A model generated the notes under the pieces. That model was given only the letters and a program-made list of their open reading frames with translations, was not told the origin of the DNA and made no database searches. Of a stretch of DNA of 64,000 nucleotides, positions 16,010 through 24,464 are shown in pieces. Position 1 is the first letter of the stretch. Every line of letters starts with the position of its first letter. This DNA comes from Allokutzneria sp. A3M-2-11 16 (GTDB lineage Bacteria > Actinomycetota > Actinomycetes > Mycobacteriales > Pseudonocardiaceae), in the NCBI RefSeq assembly GCF_024213555.1, contig NZ_JANAVO010000001.1, forward strand, positions 1,488,001-1,552,000, read 5' to 3'. Made by a program: the position numbers and the translations under genes.

Positions 16010-18076
16010 ATGGAAACCCTGTCGAGGTGGGTGCTCGCCCGCAGACGTCTGGTCGGCCTGTTGACGCTGGTCCTGCTCCTGACGGGCGGTGGAGCGCTCG
16101 CGCTACTGCTCCCGAAGGTCTCGGAGAACAACGCCTATCCGGGGCTCCCCGGTTATGAGGCGAACCAGCGAATTGCCGCTGCCTACGGCACCGGCGGCTA
16201 CGAAAGACCATTCGTTCCGGTGGTGACCGGGGCGCCCGTGGACCAGCCTGGCGTTCGCGAATCGCTCGACCGAGCATTCGCGGCCGTCGCCGACAAGACC
16301 AAGGCGCGAGTCGTCTCCTACGGCGGCACCGGCGATCGGAGCTTTGTCGGCAAGGACGGCTCCACGAGCTTCGGCCTGGTTTTCGGCGGCCCCGTCGAAC
16401 AGGGCGGGCTACCGGGCAGCGCTCTTGGCGAAGGCGCGGGCCTGGAGCATTTCATCGCCGAGGCGATGCGCCCGCACCTGCCGCCCGGCGCCAAGGTCGC
16501 GGTGACCGGCCTGGACGCGCTGGCGACCGGCTCGGACGCGGGCGGACTGAATGTCCCGATCAAGCTCTTGATCACCATCGGCGCCGCGATCACCGTGCTG
16601 ACCTGGGTGTTCCGCTCCGCGCTCGCCTTTGTGCCGCTGCTGACCGCCGTCGTGGCCGTCCCCGTGTCGTTTCTCGGGCTGCTCGCCGCGAGCGCGTTCA
16701 TCGACGTCCACGAGACCACGCTGATCATGCTCCCGCTGTTCGGCGTGGGCATCGGCATCGACTACGCGCTGATCCTGGTGAGCAGGTGGCGCGAGGAACG
16801 AGCGCGCGGCGCCGATCCCGAGGAGGCCGTGCACCGCGCCATGGCAACGGCGGGCCACGCCGTCGTGTTCAGCAGCGCGGCCGTCGCGATCGGCCTGGCG
16901 ACCATGGTCGTGCTGCCCATTCCGCTCCTCCGGAGCCTCGGCGTCGGCGGCACGATGGTGACCGCCGCGAGCGCGCTCGTGTCGCTCACGCTGCTGCCGC
17001 TTCTCCTTGTCAGAGCAGGGAAAAAGCCAACCGCCGAGCGTGCTCCACGTGGTTGGGAAGCCTGGGCCCGCTTTGTCGTGCGCTTCCGCCACCTGACCGC
17101 TCTCGTGGCGTCCGCGGTGCTCATCGCGCTGTGCCTGGTCGCGCTGAACCTCAACCTGCGCGTCCCCGTCACCGAGAACCTCGCGCGGTCAGGCGATGGT
17201 CATGCCGCCCTCACCGCGCTCCGGGCCGCCGATGTGCCGTCCGGCGTTCTCACCGCATTCGACGTGTTCGTGCCGTCCGGCACCGATTCCCAGCGCGTCG
17301 CGGCCACCCTCGCCGACCTCCCCGGCGTCCACTCCACCACGCGGAGTCCACGGTGGACACAACTCGTCACTGTTCTTCCCGTGGACGAAGGCGGTTCAAC
17401 CGCGGGTGAGCAGACCATTCGCCGCGTCATCGACGCCGTGCCCGATGGAGTCCTCGTCGGCGGGAACGTGACGCAGCAGATGGACTACGTGAGGACCACC
17501 TACACGGCCTTCCCCTGGATGCTCGCGATCCTGGCCCTGATCACGTACCTCATGCTGGCCCGCGCCTTCCGCTCATTGTTGTTGCCGCTCAAGGCAATCC
17601 TGCTCAACCTGCTGTCGCTCGGCGCGGTGCTCGGCGCGATGGTCCTGCTGTGGCAGTGGGGTTGGGGCACCGAGGCGCTGCTCGGCATCCAGCCTGACGG
17701 CGCCATCGGCACCTTCGTCCCCGTCACGATCTTCGCGTTCCTCTACGGGCTGTCCATGGACTACGAGGTCTTCATCATCGCCAGGATGCGCGAGGAGTAC
17801 GACCGCACCGGCGACACGCGGGAGGCCGTCGTCCGGGGCATCGGCAGGACCGGCCGCCTGGTGACCTGCGCGGCGCTCATCCTGTTCTTCTCCTTCGCCT
17901 CCATGGCAACCGGCGGCGAACTCGACGTCGCGATCTTCGCGTCCGGCGTCTCGCTGGGCATCATCCTCGACGCGACCGTGATCCGTTCCGTCCTGCTGCC
18001 CGCGACCGTCGCCATGCTCGGCAGGTGGAACTGGTGGTTCCCCACCTGGGCCGCCCGCCTACTGCGCACGCAGTGA
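16010..18076 (+). CDS. MMPL/RND-family lipid or drug exporter
   Basis: About 688 residues from ATG 16010 (METLSRWVLARRRLVGLL). There are two repeated halves, each with a membrane helix, a soluble loop and a five-helix block. The proton-relay motifs of MmpL proteins are visible as GIGIDYALILVSRWREE and GLSMDYEVFIIARMREEY. The length is typical of short MmpL proteins such as actinorhodin-type exporters. It is divergent from the two-component operon. An upstream in-frame start at 15905 would overlap the divergent regulator's promoter and adds low-complexity residues, so it is not used. Confidence 0.93.
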   Translation: METLSRWVLARRRLVGLLTLVLLLTGGGALALLLPKVSENNAYPGLPGYEANQRIAAAYGTGGYERPFVPVVTGAPVDQPGVRESLDRAFAAVADKTKARVVSYGGTGDRSFVGKDGSTSFGLVFGGPVEQGGLPGSALGEGAGLEHFIAEAMRPHLPPGAKVAVTGLDALATGSDAGGLNVPIKLLITIGAAITVLTWVFRSALAFVPLLTAVVAVPVSFLGLLAASAFIDVHETTLIMLPLFGVGIGIDYALILVSRWREERARGADPEEAVHRAMATAGHAVVFSSAAVAIGLATMVVLPIPLLRSLGVGGTMVTAASALVSLTLLPLLLVRAGKKPTAERAPRGWEAWARFVVRFRHLTALVASAVLIALCLVALNLNLRVPVTENLARSGDGHAALTALRAADVPSGVLTAFDVFVPSGTDSQRVAATLADLPGVHSTTRSPRWTQLVTVLPVDEGGSTAGEQTIRRVIDAVPDGVLVGGNVTQQMDYVRTTYTAFPWMLAILALITYLMLARAFRSLLLPLKAILLNLLSLGAVLGAMVLLWQWGWGTEALLGIQPDGAIGTFVPVTIFAFLYGLSMDYEVFIIARMREEYDRTGDTREAVVRGIGRTGRLVTCAALILFFSFASMATGGELDVAIFASGVSLGIILDATVIRSVLLPATVAMLGRWNWWFPTWAARLLRTQ
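17346..17358. repeat. Iterated palindrome GTCCA-CGG-TGGAC
   Basis: Fourth copy, inside the MmpL gene (TRSPRWTQL region). Confidence 0.7.
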
Positions 18077-18291
18077 TCAATTGCTCCTTTTGCCACTGCC
18101 GCAACAAGAAATCGGATGCCAGCGCATTTCAGGCATAAGCCCACTCAGTGGTTCCACGAACCGTCTCCCCCCTCTGCCCGAGTCAAGTAGACATAGCCGA
18201 GGGGGTGACGGTGAGGAATCAGACACAGTTGGCCAGTCCCTGCGCGCGGCCCGTGCCGCGCCAACGGCGGAACAGCTCTACGCTGAGCGGC

Positions 18292-19197
18292 ATGGGACGT
18301 TGGGGCGACGACGAGAAGGCCGCACTCGTCGCACTCCTCCGAACGCGCCCGGCGGGAATGTCGTGGCCGGAGATCACCGCCGAGGTCGCGGACGCCGGGA
18401 GTGCGCTCAAGATCTGGGAAGCGCACCTCGAACCGTCGCTGTTCACCGCGCCGGACGAGGACCTCCGCTCCGCCCGCGCCGATGTCGAATCGTGGAATGA
18501 GGAAGATTTCGAATTCCTCACCTTCTACGACGACCACTACCCGGCTCAGCTACGCGAAGTGCACCAAATGCCCCCCGTGCTGTTCACCCGGGGGAATCTG
18601 GTCGCGGACGACAAAGCGGTGTCCGTCGTCGGGCCCCGGCACGCCTCGAACGAGGCGCTCGCGAACGCGGCCGCCATCTCCACCGGCCTGGCGAGGACTG
18701 GCCTCACCGTTCTCTCCGGCCTGGCCGAGGGAGTCGACACCACGGCGCACGTCTCCGCACTCGCCTGTGGCGGACGAACCGTGGCGATCATCGGCACCGG
18801 AATCCAGAAGAGCTATCCAGCCGCCAACCGCGCGCTCCAGGAGAAGATCTCCCAGGCGGGTCTCGTCATCTCCCAGTTCTGGCCGGACGCCCCGCCGAGC
18901 AAGCAGAGCTTTCCCATGCGGAACGCCACCATGAGCGCGTACGGCCGGGCCACGATCGTCGTCGAGGCCAGCGAGAAGAGCGGCACGCGCATCCAGGCCC
19001 GCGTGGCGGTTGCTCATGGCAGGCCCGTCATCCTGATGGACTCCGTGGCACGCGGGACGGAATGGGGAAACGCTCTCGTCGGTGAGCCCGGTGTCTTCAC
19101 GGCGCGCACGCCGGACGAGGCCGTAGAACGCGCCGAAGACCTGGCCAACAGGCTGGGTGACATCTCCCACCTGCTCGACGCGGCCGACGATCTATGA
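18292..19197 (+). CDS. dprA: DprA/Smf-like DNA-processing protein
   Basis: 301 residues from ATG 18292, with TACGCT (18278-18283) 8 nt upstream, suggesting a leaderless start; GTG 18205 is an in-frame alternative. After a roughly 80-residue N-terminal helical part, the Rossmann-like DprA core shows VSVVGPRHASNEAL, then LSGLAEGVDTTAHVSAL (matching the SGxAxGID motif), GIQKSYPAANRAL and FPMRNATMSAYG. It lacks the long C-terminal winged helix. DprA proteins load RecA on single-stranded DNA; stand-alone actinobacterial versions of this type have no proven role. Its stop overlaps the start of the ComF-like gene (ATGA), so the two form a conserved-looking pair. Confidence 0.88.
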   Translation: MGRWGDDEKAALVALLRTRPAGMSWPEITAEVADAGSALKIWEAHLEPSLFTAPDEDLRSARADVESWNEEDFEFLTFYDDHYPAQLREVHQMPPVLFTRGNLVADDKAVSVVGPRHASNEALANAAAISTGLARTGLTVLSGLAEGVDTTAHVSALACGGRTVAIIGTGIQKSYPAANRALQEKISQAGLVISQFWPDAPPSKQSFPMRNATMSAYGRATIVVEASEKSGTRIQARVAVAHGRPVILMDSVARGTEWGNALVGEPGVFTARTPDEAVERAEDLANRLGDISHLLDAADDL

Positions 19198-19991
19198 CCA
19201 GCAGTTCCCTTCAGGAGTTTCGCACTCAACTGATAACTCGAGTCGGCGGCTTCTTCTGCAACACGATGCGCGTCCCGAAGAAGACTTGCCTGACATGCAC
19301 CGGGCCGTCCTAGACCTCGCTGTGTGGGAGATGCTCCAGCCACCGCGCAGAGTTCGAGAACCGCCTGGCAACGACGGTTCTCACCCTTGCATACGCGCGA
19401 GGAAGGGCCCGCGGAAGCACGCACCAGTCCGCCCACGTACTGCGCGCCTATAAGGAGGAAAACCCCGCGCCTCAGTGCGTCAGCGACTTGGCCATGATGG
19501 TCGCGGGGGCAACTAAGATCCACAGCAGATGCATCACCAAGAGCGTTGGCTCTCCGTGGGATGCGATCACTTTTGTTCCGTCGAAGAGATACCCCGGATA
19601 CCCGAAAGCGACTCATCCCGTCGTGGACCTCGCTCTCAACGTGAAGGGAGCAGAGATCCCAGAGAACAGGGTTCGCCTGGAACCGGGACAACGGATCGAT
19701 GACGAAGATCGGGTCGTGCGAGCGGACAGGTTCGCCGTATCCCGCGATCATCGGGAACGAGTTCGGGGACGGCACATCCTGTTGCTCGACGACACCTGGG
19801 TCAGCGGGGCGAAGATCCAGTCCGCTGCCGTGACCTTGCGCGACGCGGGCGCTTCGCGGGTCACCGCACTCTGCGTGGCGCGCTGGTGCCGTGTCGACTG
19901 GGACGATCACAAGGCGCTGCTCGACAGCTGCACCGACCCGTACGACCCGTTCATCTGCCCCGTTTCCGGGAAGAACTGCGTCGAGGGCTGA
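19194..19991 (+). pseudogene. ComF-like phosphoribosyltransferase gene interrupted by an in-frame TAG
   Basis: Reading from ATG 19194 (overlapping the dprA-like stop) gives 39 residues ending TCLTCTGPS, then TAG at 19311-19313. The same frame then continues without any further stop for 226 codons to 19991. The part before the stop holds the first CxxC of a zinc finger (Cys32, Cys35). The part right after it holds the second (SLCGRCSSHRAEF). Further on is a phosphoribosyltransferase-type loop, HILLLDDTWVSGAK. The stop therefore falls inside the zinc finger of an otherwise intact ComF-like protein of about 265 residues. It may be a recent nonsense mutation, a sequencing error or programmed read-through. 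A shorter protein could start at ATG 19488. Confidence 0.85.
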
Positions 19992-19996
19992 CCGAG

Positions 19997-22294
19997 TCAC
20001 AGTGCGGGCGAGACGGACTCGATGTTGGCGATGGTGAACTCGCGTTCGGCGTCTCGCAGGTAGCACCAGGATTCGAGCCACCTGTCGTAGATGTTCTCCG
20101 GCTGGATGTCCCGGATGGTGCGCGTGCCGTTCTTGTCGCGGTAGACGATGCGCACGTCACCGCCGTTCTCCAGGGCATCGGCGAGCAGCGCCAGCTCGGC
20201 GTCGTCGAGGTTGCGGTTGTACTGCGCCAACACTTCGAGTGTGTCGGTAGTCGCTGCTGACATCACGGGCTCGCCGACCGGATCGGCCGCGAGCCTTTCC
20301 ACGAGTTCGACCGGGGTGAGCCGGGCTCGGGCCGATCCGCTCGACACCTGGCTCGCCTGGTGTTCGCGCCGGGATTCGACGATCACGGTGCCGGTCTCGT
20401 CCTCCGCGACCGGAGCGAGCCCCGCCGCGCGCAGTCCGGCGAGGACGTCACCGGGTTCGGCGGAGCTGGAGGCGACGGTGGGGGCGAGCCGACCGAGGCG
20501 CAGCGCACGAAGTGACCGGGTGTGCAGGATCTCGGTGATCGTCGCCTCGTCGGCAACCACGCAGCAACGCGTGCCCCGCACCCGAACGTGCCCATGCCGC
20601 CGCGCGACATCGGTGATCAAGTACTCCAGCGGCTGCGGCAGTTCACGCTCGGAGATCGCTCTCAGCTCGCCCAGCAGCTCATCCGAATCCCATCCGGCGT
20701 CGAAGGCGGCGCGAACGCTCGCCGGGGAGAACCGCCACACCCCGGCCGCCCCACGCGCTTCGCTCACGGCGGCGGCCGTCAGCAGCCTGGACAAGGCCAG
20801 GCTGGGTTCACCGGCGACGACGGCGGTGAGGTCCGACTGGAGGATCACGCTGCACGCAACCTCGGGAAGCATTGGGGCACAACGGCTAGCCAGCTCCTCC
20901 ACCGCGTCGGGAACGGCCAGCAGGTGCTCGCCGAGCTGGGTCAGCGTGTCGGCGGCGATCACACCCAACAGCTCCGCTTCCCTGAGTGCGGCGGCGACCT
21001 TGTCCGCACGTTGGCCGTCCTCGTAGCCGTGCAGCGGACAGAACCAGTCGATCTCGCGACCGGCAGCGCTCATCGACTCACCGGACCGCGCCGCGGACAA
21101 CAGGGCGCGCCGCATCATCCCTGCCCTCGACCGCACCGGCAGTGGCGGTGGGACTTCCTTGTCTCCCTTGATTTCTTCCCGGTTGCTCGGCGCGTGCTCC
21201 AGCGCAAGCCACGCGCTTGCCACAGTCGCCCAGCGCATGCCCGGCCCTGCAGCTCGCCAAGCCGGGTACGCCGGTGTCGGCGCGTATCCCGACCCGGTCA
21301 CGCCCAGCAGACCCGCCGCATGGGCCACGTCGATCCACACCGCCAGGACGCTTTCGGGGATCGAGAGCCGACCGGCCAGCCTGGTCCGTTCGCGAGCACC
21401 GATCCCGCCCTTCTTCAGTGCGACGAGCGGCTTCGAACCGGCATCGTCGAGCAGGGTGGTGATCCCGAGCAGTGCCTCCTGCGCGGCAGCCTGAGCGCTC
21501 GTGCGGATCACTGCCTCGTCAGCACCGGCGGCAGGAACCTCCGGCCGCCCCGTCAGCAGGAACTCCCGCTCGGCCAACCACGCGGCGACCGCGATCTCGT
21601 GCGGCAGCTCCGGATTGCCGTTGAGCGGCAACACGAGCCCGTACGCGACCAACAGCGCGGTCGGACCGTTGTCCGCGCGCAGATGGCCGAAGTAGCCGTG
21701 TCGGCTGCGAAGGATCTCGTGGAGCCGCCTCCTGGCCGATTTCGGCAGAGCCGCCACCACCTCGGCCATCGCGCGCGCGTCCGCCATCAACTCCGACAGG
21801 CGGGCGATCAGCTCCGGCTTGCGCAGGCCGTCGACGTCACCGCCCAGCGCGGCAACCGCCACACGCAGATCGTCGGCGAGGACCGTCTTCGCGATCTGGG
21901 CGACGGGCCGCCTCCCACCCAGCGACTCCGACCAGTGGGCTCGCAACGACTCCGGCAGGAACAGCGTCCCCGAGCTGATCCAGGCCAACCCCCGAGACAC
22001 CAGCTCGGCGGCCGCGCTCTGCACCGCCGCTTCCGACGCGCCGAGCAGCCGCGCCACCTTCGGCACTGTCGCCGACGCGTCCAGCGCGGCGATGGCCTGG
22101 CCCACGACGACCGCGTCCCTGTCCACCTCGCGCAACGCGGCTGCCAGCGAAGCAGCCCCGCTCAGCCGTTGGGCGAGCCCCGCGAACCCCCGCGGCACCG
22201 GCTCGACCAGCACATCCGGCCGCCGCAGGAGCAGGGCCGTCAACGACGCCTCGTCCAGCTCGGACAGGTACTCGGCGAACGTCCCGGTTTCCAT
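19997..22294 (-). CDS. Helicase-associated-domain protein (Rv0862c-like)
   Basis: 765 residues from ATG 22294. The N-terminus (FAEYLSELDEASLTALLLRR) and repeated winged-helix-like segments match the large actinobacterial helicase-associated (Helicase_C_3) proteins, which in mycobacteria lie beside the XPB-like helicase. No ATPase motifs are present in this protein, so it is not itself a helicase. The C-terminal segment (GGDVRIVYRDKNGTRTIRDI, then DRWLESWCYLRDAEREFTIA) resembles a WYL-type ligand domain. It is divergent from the GntR gene. A partner XPB helicase is not in the window. Confidence 0.85.
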   Translation of the reverse strand: METGTFAEYLSELDEASLTALLLRRPDVLVEPVPRGFAGLAQRLSGAASLAAALREVDRDAVVVGQAIAALDASATVPKVARLLGASEAAVQSAAAELVSRGLAWISSGTLFLPESLRAHWSESLGGRRPVAQIAKTVLADDLRVAVAALGGDVDGLRKPELIARLSELMADARAMAEVVAALPKSARRRLHEILRSRHGYFGHLRADNGPTALLVAYGLVLPLNGNPELPHEIAVAAWLAEREFLLTGRPEVPAAGADEAVIRTSAQAAAQEALLGITTLLDDAGSKPLVALKKGGIGARERTRLAGRLSIPESVLAVWIDVAHAAGLLGVTGSGYAPTPAYPAWRAAGPGMRWATVASAWLALEHAPSNREEIKGDKEVPPPLPVRSRAGMMRRALLSAARSGESMSAAGREIDWFCPLHGYEDGQRADKVAAALREAELLGVIAADTLTQLGEHLLAVPDAVEELASRCAPMLPEVACSVILQSDLTAVVAGEPSLALSRLLTAAAVSEARGAAGVWRFSPASVRAAFDAGWDSDELLGELRAISERELPQPLEYLITDVARRHGHVRVRGTRCCVVADEATITEILHTRSLRALRLGRLAPTVASSSAEPGDVLAGLRAAGLAPVAEDETGTVIVESRREHQASQVSSGSARARLTPVELVERLAADPVGEPVMSAATTDTLEVLAQYNRNLDDAELALLADALENGGDVRIVYRDKNGTRTIRDIQPENIYDRWLESWCYLRDAEREFTIANIESVSPAL

Positions 22295-22353
22295 GCCCAC
22301 GCATTGTGCCCCGGCCTCGAACAACACCTGCCCGCATCCCAGTAGCCTGCCGC

Positions 22354-22364
22354 TGTACAGAACC
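22354..22364. promoter_or_regulatory. GntR operator candidate upstream of the regulator gene
   Basis: CTGTACAGAAC lies 22 bp before GTG 22387. The same 11 bases recur at 23138-23148, and inverted at 23191-23201, around the next promoter. Three copies within 850 bp and the CTGTACAG dyad core point to autoregulation by the GntR/UTRA protein. Confidence 0.7.
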
Positions 22365-22386
22365 CGACTCCCCGGAGGAGGTGGCG

Positions 22387-23133
22387 GTGGCGCGACACGG
22401 ATATCGCGAGATCGCGGACGAGATCCGGAGCCTTATCGACTCCGGCGCCCTCCCGCCGGGCAGCAAGGTCCTCGGCGAGAACGAGATCATGGCCCAGTAC
22501 GGCGTCGAGCAGCCCACGGCCCGCCGAGCCCTGGACGTCCTGAAGAACGAAGGACTCATCGTTGCCCGGCGCGGTTCCGGTACCTACGTCCGCGAGTTCC
22601 GTCCCATCCGTCGCGTCTCACCTGACCGACTCAACAAGACGGTTTGGGGTTCAGACCGCTCCATCTGGAGCGCCACCGACAACCGTCGCCTCAGCGTCAC
22701 GGATGTGCGTGTCTCCAAGGAATCCGCGCCGCCCCACATCGCACATGTTCTTGCTCTGACTCCTGAAGAGCAGGTCATCGTCCGGAGACGGCGGTACGTG
22801 GTCGAAGAACAGTCCATCCAGCTAGCCACGACCTACTACCCGGCCGCGCTCGTCAAGGACTCTGCGATCGCCGAAGCTGACACAGGGGTCGGTGGCGCCT
22901 ACGCCCGCCTGAAAGATCTCGGTCACGAACCCGTGCACTTCCGCGAGGAGCTACGCACGAGGATGCCTCGCGCGGACGAGGTGAAGGCCCTCCAACTCGT
23001 GCAGGGCACGCCGGTCATCGAGATCATGCGCACCGCGTACACGGAGGCCAACGTTCCGGTGGAGCTGAACGAGATGGTCCTCGACTCCAGCTCCTACGTG
23101 TTGGAGTACAAGTTCTCCGCTCACTCGAACTGA
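22387..23133 (+). CDS. GntR-family transcriptional regulator with UTRA domain
   Basis: 248 residues from GTG 22387, 7 nt after GGAGG; GTG 22381 would sit on the RBS. The winged helix is clear: YREIADEIRSLIDSGALPPG, SKVLGENEIMAQYGVEQPT, ARRALDVLKNEGLIVARRGS. The C-terminal half is the UTRA ligand domain of the HutC/FarR subfamily. CTGTACAGAAC sites lie in front of this gene and around the promoter of the next gene (23212), so it probably represses both. UTRA ligands are often sugars, amino acids or fatty acids; this one is unknown. Confidence 0.93.
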   Translation: MARHGYREIADEIRSLIDSGALPPGSKVLGENEIMAQYGVEQPTARRALDVLKNEGLIVARRGSGTYVREFRPIRRVSPDRLNKTVWGSDRSIWSATDNRRLSVTDVRVSKESAPPHIAHVLALTPEEQVIVRRRRYVVEEQSIQLATTYYPAALVKDSAIAEADTGVGGAYARLKDLGHEPVHFREELRTRMPRADEVKALQLVQGTPVIEIMRTAYTEANVPVELNEMVLDSSSYVLEYKFSAHSN

Positions 23134-23137
23134 TCAT

Positions 23138-23201
23138 CTGTACAGAACCTCCTTGACTCCGCGAGCCCGCACTCCGCTAATGGAACTCAGGTTCTGTACA
23201 G
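23138..23201 (+). promoter_or_regulatory. Promoter flanked by inverted GntR operators
   Basis: CTGTACAGAACCT (23138-23150) and its exact inverse AGGTTCTGTACAG (23189-23201) bracket a promoter-like pair: TTGACT (23153-23158), 17 bp, then GCTAAT (23176-23181). The upstream operator begins 4 bp after the GntR stop codon. Occupancy of both sites would block RNA polymerase and could loop the DNA. The arrangement is visible; the regulation is inferred. Confidence 0.7.
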
Positions 23202-23211
23202 AGGAGGCGGC

Positions 23212-23475
23212 ATGCGCGTAACCACCTGGTCGCAAGCAATGGGAGTCCGCACCCTGCGAGACGCGCACGAGGCTGTCCGGCAGCTCCGCCCCGCCCCGGA
23301 CGCGCCGCTCCGCGACTGGCGCGACTTCCACGAGCGCAGCGCTGCGGTCTACACCCAGGTCGCCGATGTCGACCGCGGGCACCACCACGAAGCGCTTTAC
23401 TGGGTCAACCGCGACACCGAGCGCGCCCACGATTTCGCACAGCTGATCGACCGCGCGATTCGGGGCCCTAGATAG
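23212..23475 (+). CDS. Small conserved protein (AMED_5909-like), GntR target
   Basis: 87 residues from ATG 23212 with GAGGAGG 5 nt upstream. The sequence is soluble and charged (LRDAHEAVRQLRPAPDAPL, then YTQVADVDRGHHHEALYW). The DVDRGHHHEALYW motif recalls small proteins of Pseudonocardiaceae that RefSeq calls AMED_5909 family; I state this from memory. The function is unknown. The His cluster could bind metal. The gene is expressed from the promoter bracketed by GntR operators and its last bases overlap the convergent HD-domain gene by 8 bp. Confidence 0.85.
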   Translation: MRVTTWSQAMGVRTLRDAHEAVRQLRPAPDAPLRDWRDFHERSAAVYTQVADVDRGHHHEALYWVNRDTERAHDFAQLIDRAIRGPR

Positions 23476-24094
23476 CGGCCAGCTCCCGCCGCATATTGCT
23501 GCGCGCAGCGGAATCCCACCGGCGCCGCGCATCAGCGGTCCGGTAGATGACCTCCCGGTCGACGAGCCCGCGCAGGACAGCACTGCGGCCGACGCGCCAA
23601 TGTTCGTCAGGAACGTGCGCGTACTCCGCTCGGACTGCCCGCACGTACGCGTCGTACTGCTCCTCCGATGCGCCGAGGATGGCCAAGTCCGCGTCGAGCA
23701 AGATGTCCGCCAGCAGATCCCCATCGGACTCATGGGTGATCGTCGCGAGAACGAGCTTCTCCACGCGCGCCACGACTTGTTCGTGCACCGAGGCGTCCAA
23801 GAGGTGACTCCGAGCCCATGCGGCGCTCGCCCGCTCATCCTCGCCGGGCCGACCGTTGTAGACGACGTCGTGAGCACACACGGCGAGGGTCAGCACATCG
23901 CGATCCACATCCACGAGCGAGGCACCCAGCAACCCCACGTCGACGAGCACCGCCCGAATGTGCTTTTCCGTGTGATAGCTCCGATGCGTTTCGCCATACC
24001 GCACAACCAGTTCATCCGCTGCGCCCGCAGCTTTCCGGCCGTCACCCCCACACCCCAGGACGGCCCGAACCCAAGCCCCGCCCACCTCAGACAA
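23468..24094 (-). CDS. HD-superfamily metal-dependent phosphohydrolase-like protein
   Basis: About 208 residues. Metal ligands are visible in YHTEKHI, VCAHDVVYNG and LDADLAIL, the spacing of predicted HD-domain phosphohydrolases of about 200 residues. The substrate is unknown. The start is uncertain: GGAGG (minus strand, 24106-24102) is 7 nt before TTG 24094 but only 1 nt before GTG 24100, so TTG 24094 is preferred. It is convergent with, and overlaps, the small GntR-regulated gene. Confidence 0.88.
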   Translation of the reverse strand: MSEVGGAWVRAVLGCGGDGRKAAGAADELVVRYGETHRSYHTEKHIRAVLVDVGLLGASLVDVDRDVLTLAVCAHDVVYNGRPGEDERASAAWARSHLLDASVHEQVVARVEKLVLATITHESDGDLLADILLDADLAILGASEEQYDAYVRAVRAEYAHVPDEHWRVGRSAVLRGLVDREVIYRTADARRRWDSAARSNMRRELAAI

Positions 24095-24275
24095 GCACAC
24101 ACCTCCTGCCCGGCAGCAAACCTGACCCCACAGCCATGCTGGTCAAAACCCAACCGCACAACGCTGGTTCAGCAGGAGCACGCACCGTAGGGGGTGTGGG
24201 GGACTCGGTCCCCCAAACGACGATGGCCGACCCGGCGAGGCGCCAACGGCGCCGAGCAGGGTCGGCCAGAGGCCG

Positions 24276-24348
24276 TGGGCCGCGTGGGACTCGAACCCAC
24301 AACCCGCGGATTAAAAGTCCGCTGCTCTGCCAATTGAGCTAGCGGCCC
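24276..24348 (-). tRNA. tRNA-Lys (anticodon TTT)
   Basis: The minus strand folds as a 73-nt cloverleaf. The acceptor strand GGGCCGC pairs with GCGGCCC before discriminator A. The D-arm is CTCAATTGGCAGAG. The anticodon arm is GCGGA-CTTTTAA-TCCGC with anticodon TTT. The T-arm is GTGGGTTCGAGTCCCAC. CCA is not encoded. Confidence 0.96.
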
Positions 24349-24428
24349 GTCGACAAGGCTAGCCGACGATCGCGGGCGACGGGCCCGAACCGGGCAGCGT
24401 GGCGGCAACGAACTCGATCACCGCTGGT

Positions 24429-24452
24429 GGGGCGGCCTCAGCGGGCCGCCCC
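24429..24452 (-). terminator. Hairpin terminator after the L,D-transpeptidase gene
   Basis: GGGGCGGCC (24429-24437) pairs with GGCCGCCCC (24444-24452) across a 6-nt loop, 12 bp past the end of the minus-strand L,D-transpeptidase gene. It has no clear U-tract, as is common in actinobacteria. Confidence 0.6.
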
Positions 24453-24464
24453 GGGTGCGGGGGA

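Noticed and set aside
19311-19313. Pyrrolysine at the TAG of the ComF-like gene
   Set aside because: Nothing in the window suggests a pyrrolysine system and the gene family is not a pyrrolysine protein. Mutation or error is simpler.
19157-19453. 98-codon ORF over the start of the ComF-like gene
   Set aside because: It is in a different frame from the zinc-finger and PRTase coding sequence and has no domain; it is a shadow of the interrupted gene.
20522-22345. 607-codon open frame antisense to the helicase-associated gene
   Set aside because: Arg/Gln/Pro-rich shadow with no domain. The opposite frame encodes a recognisable protein with normal composition.
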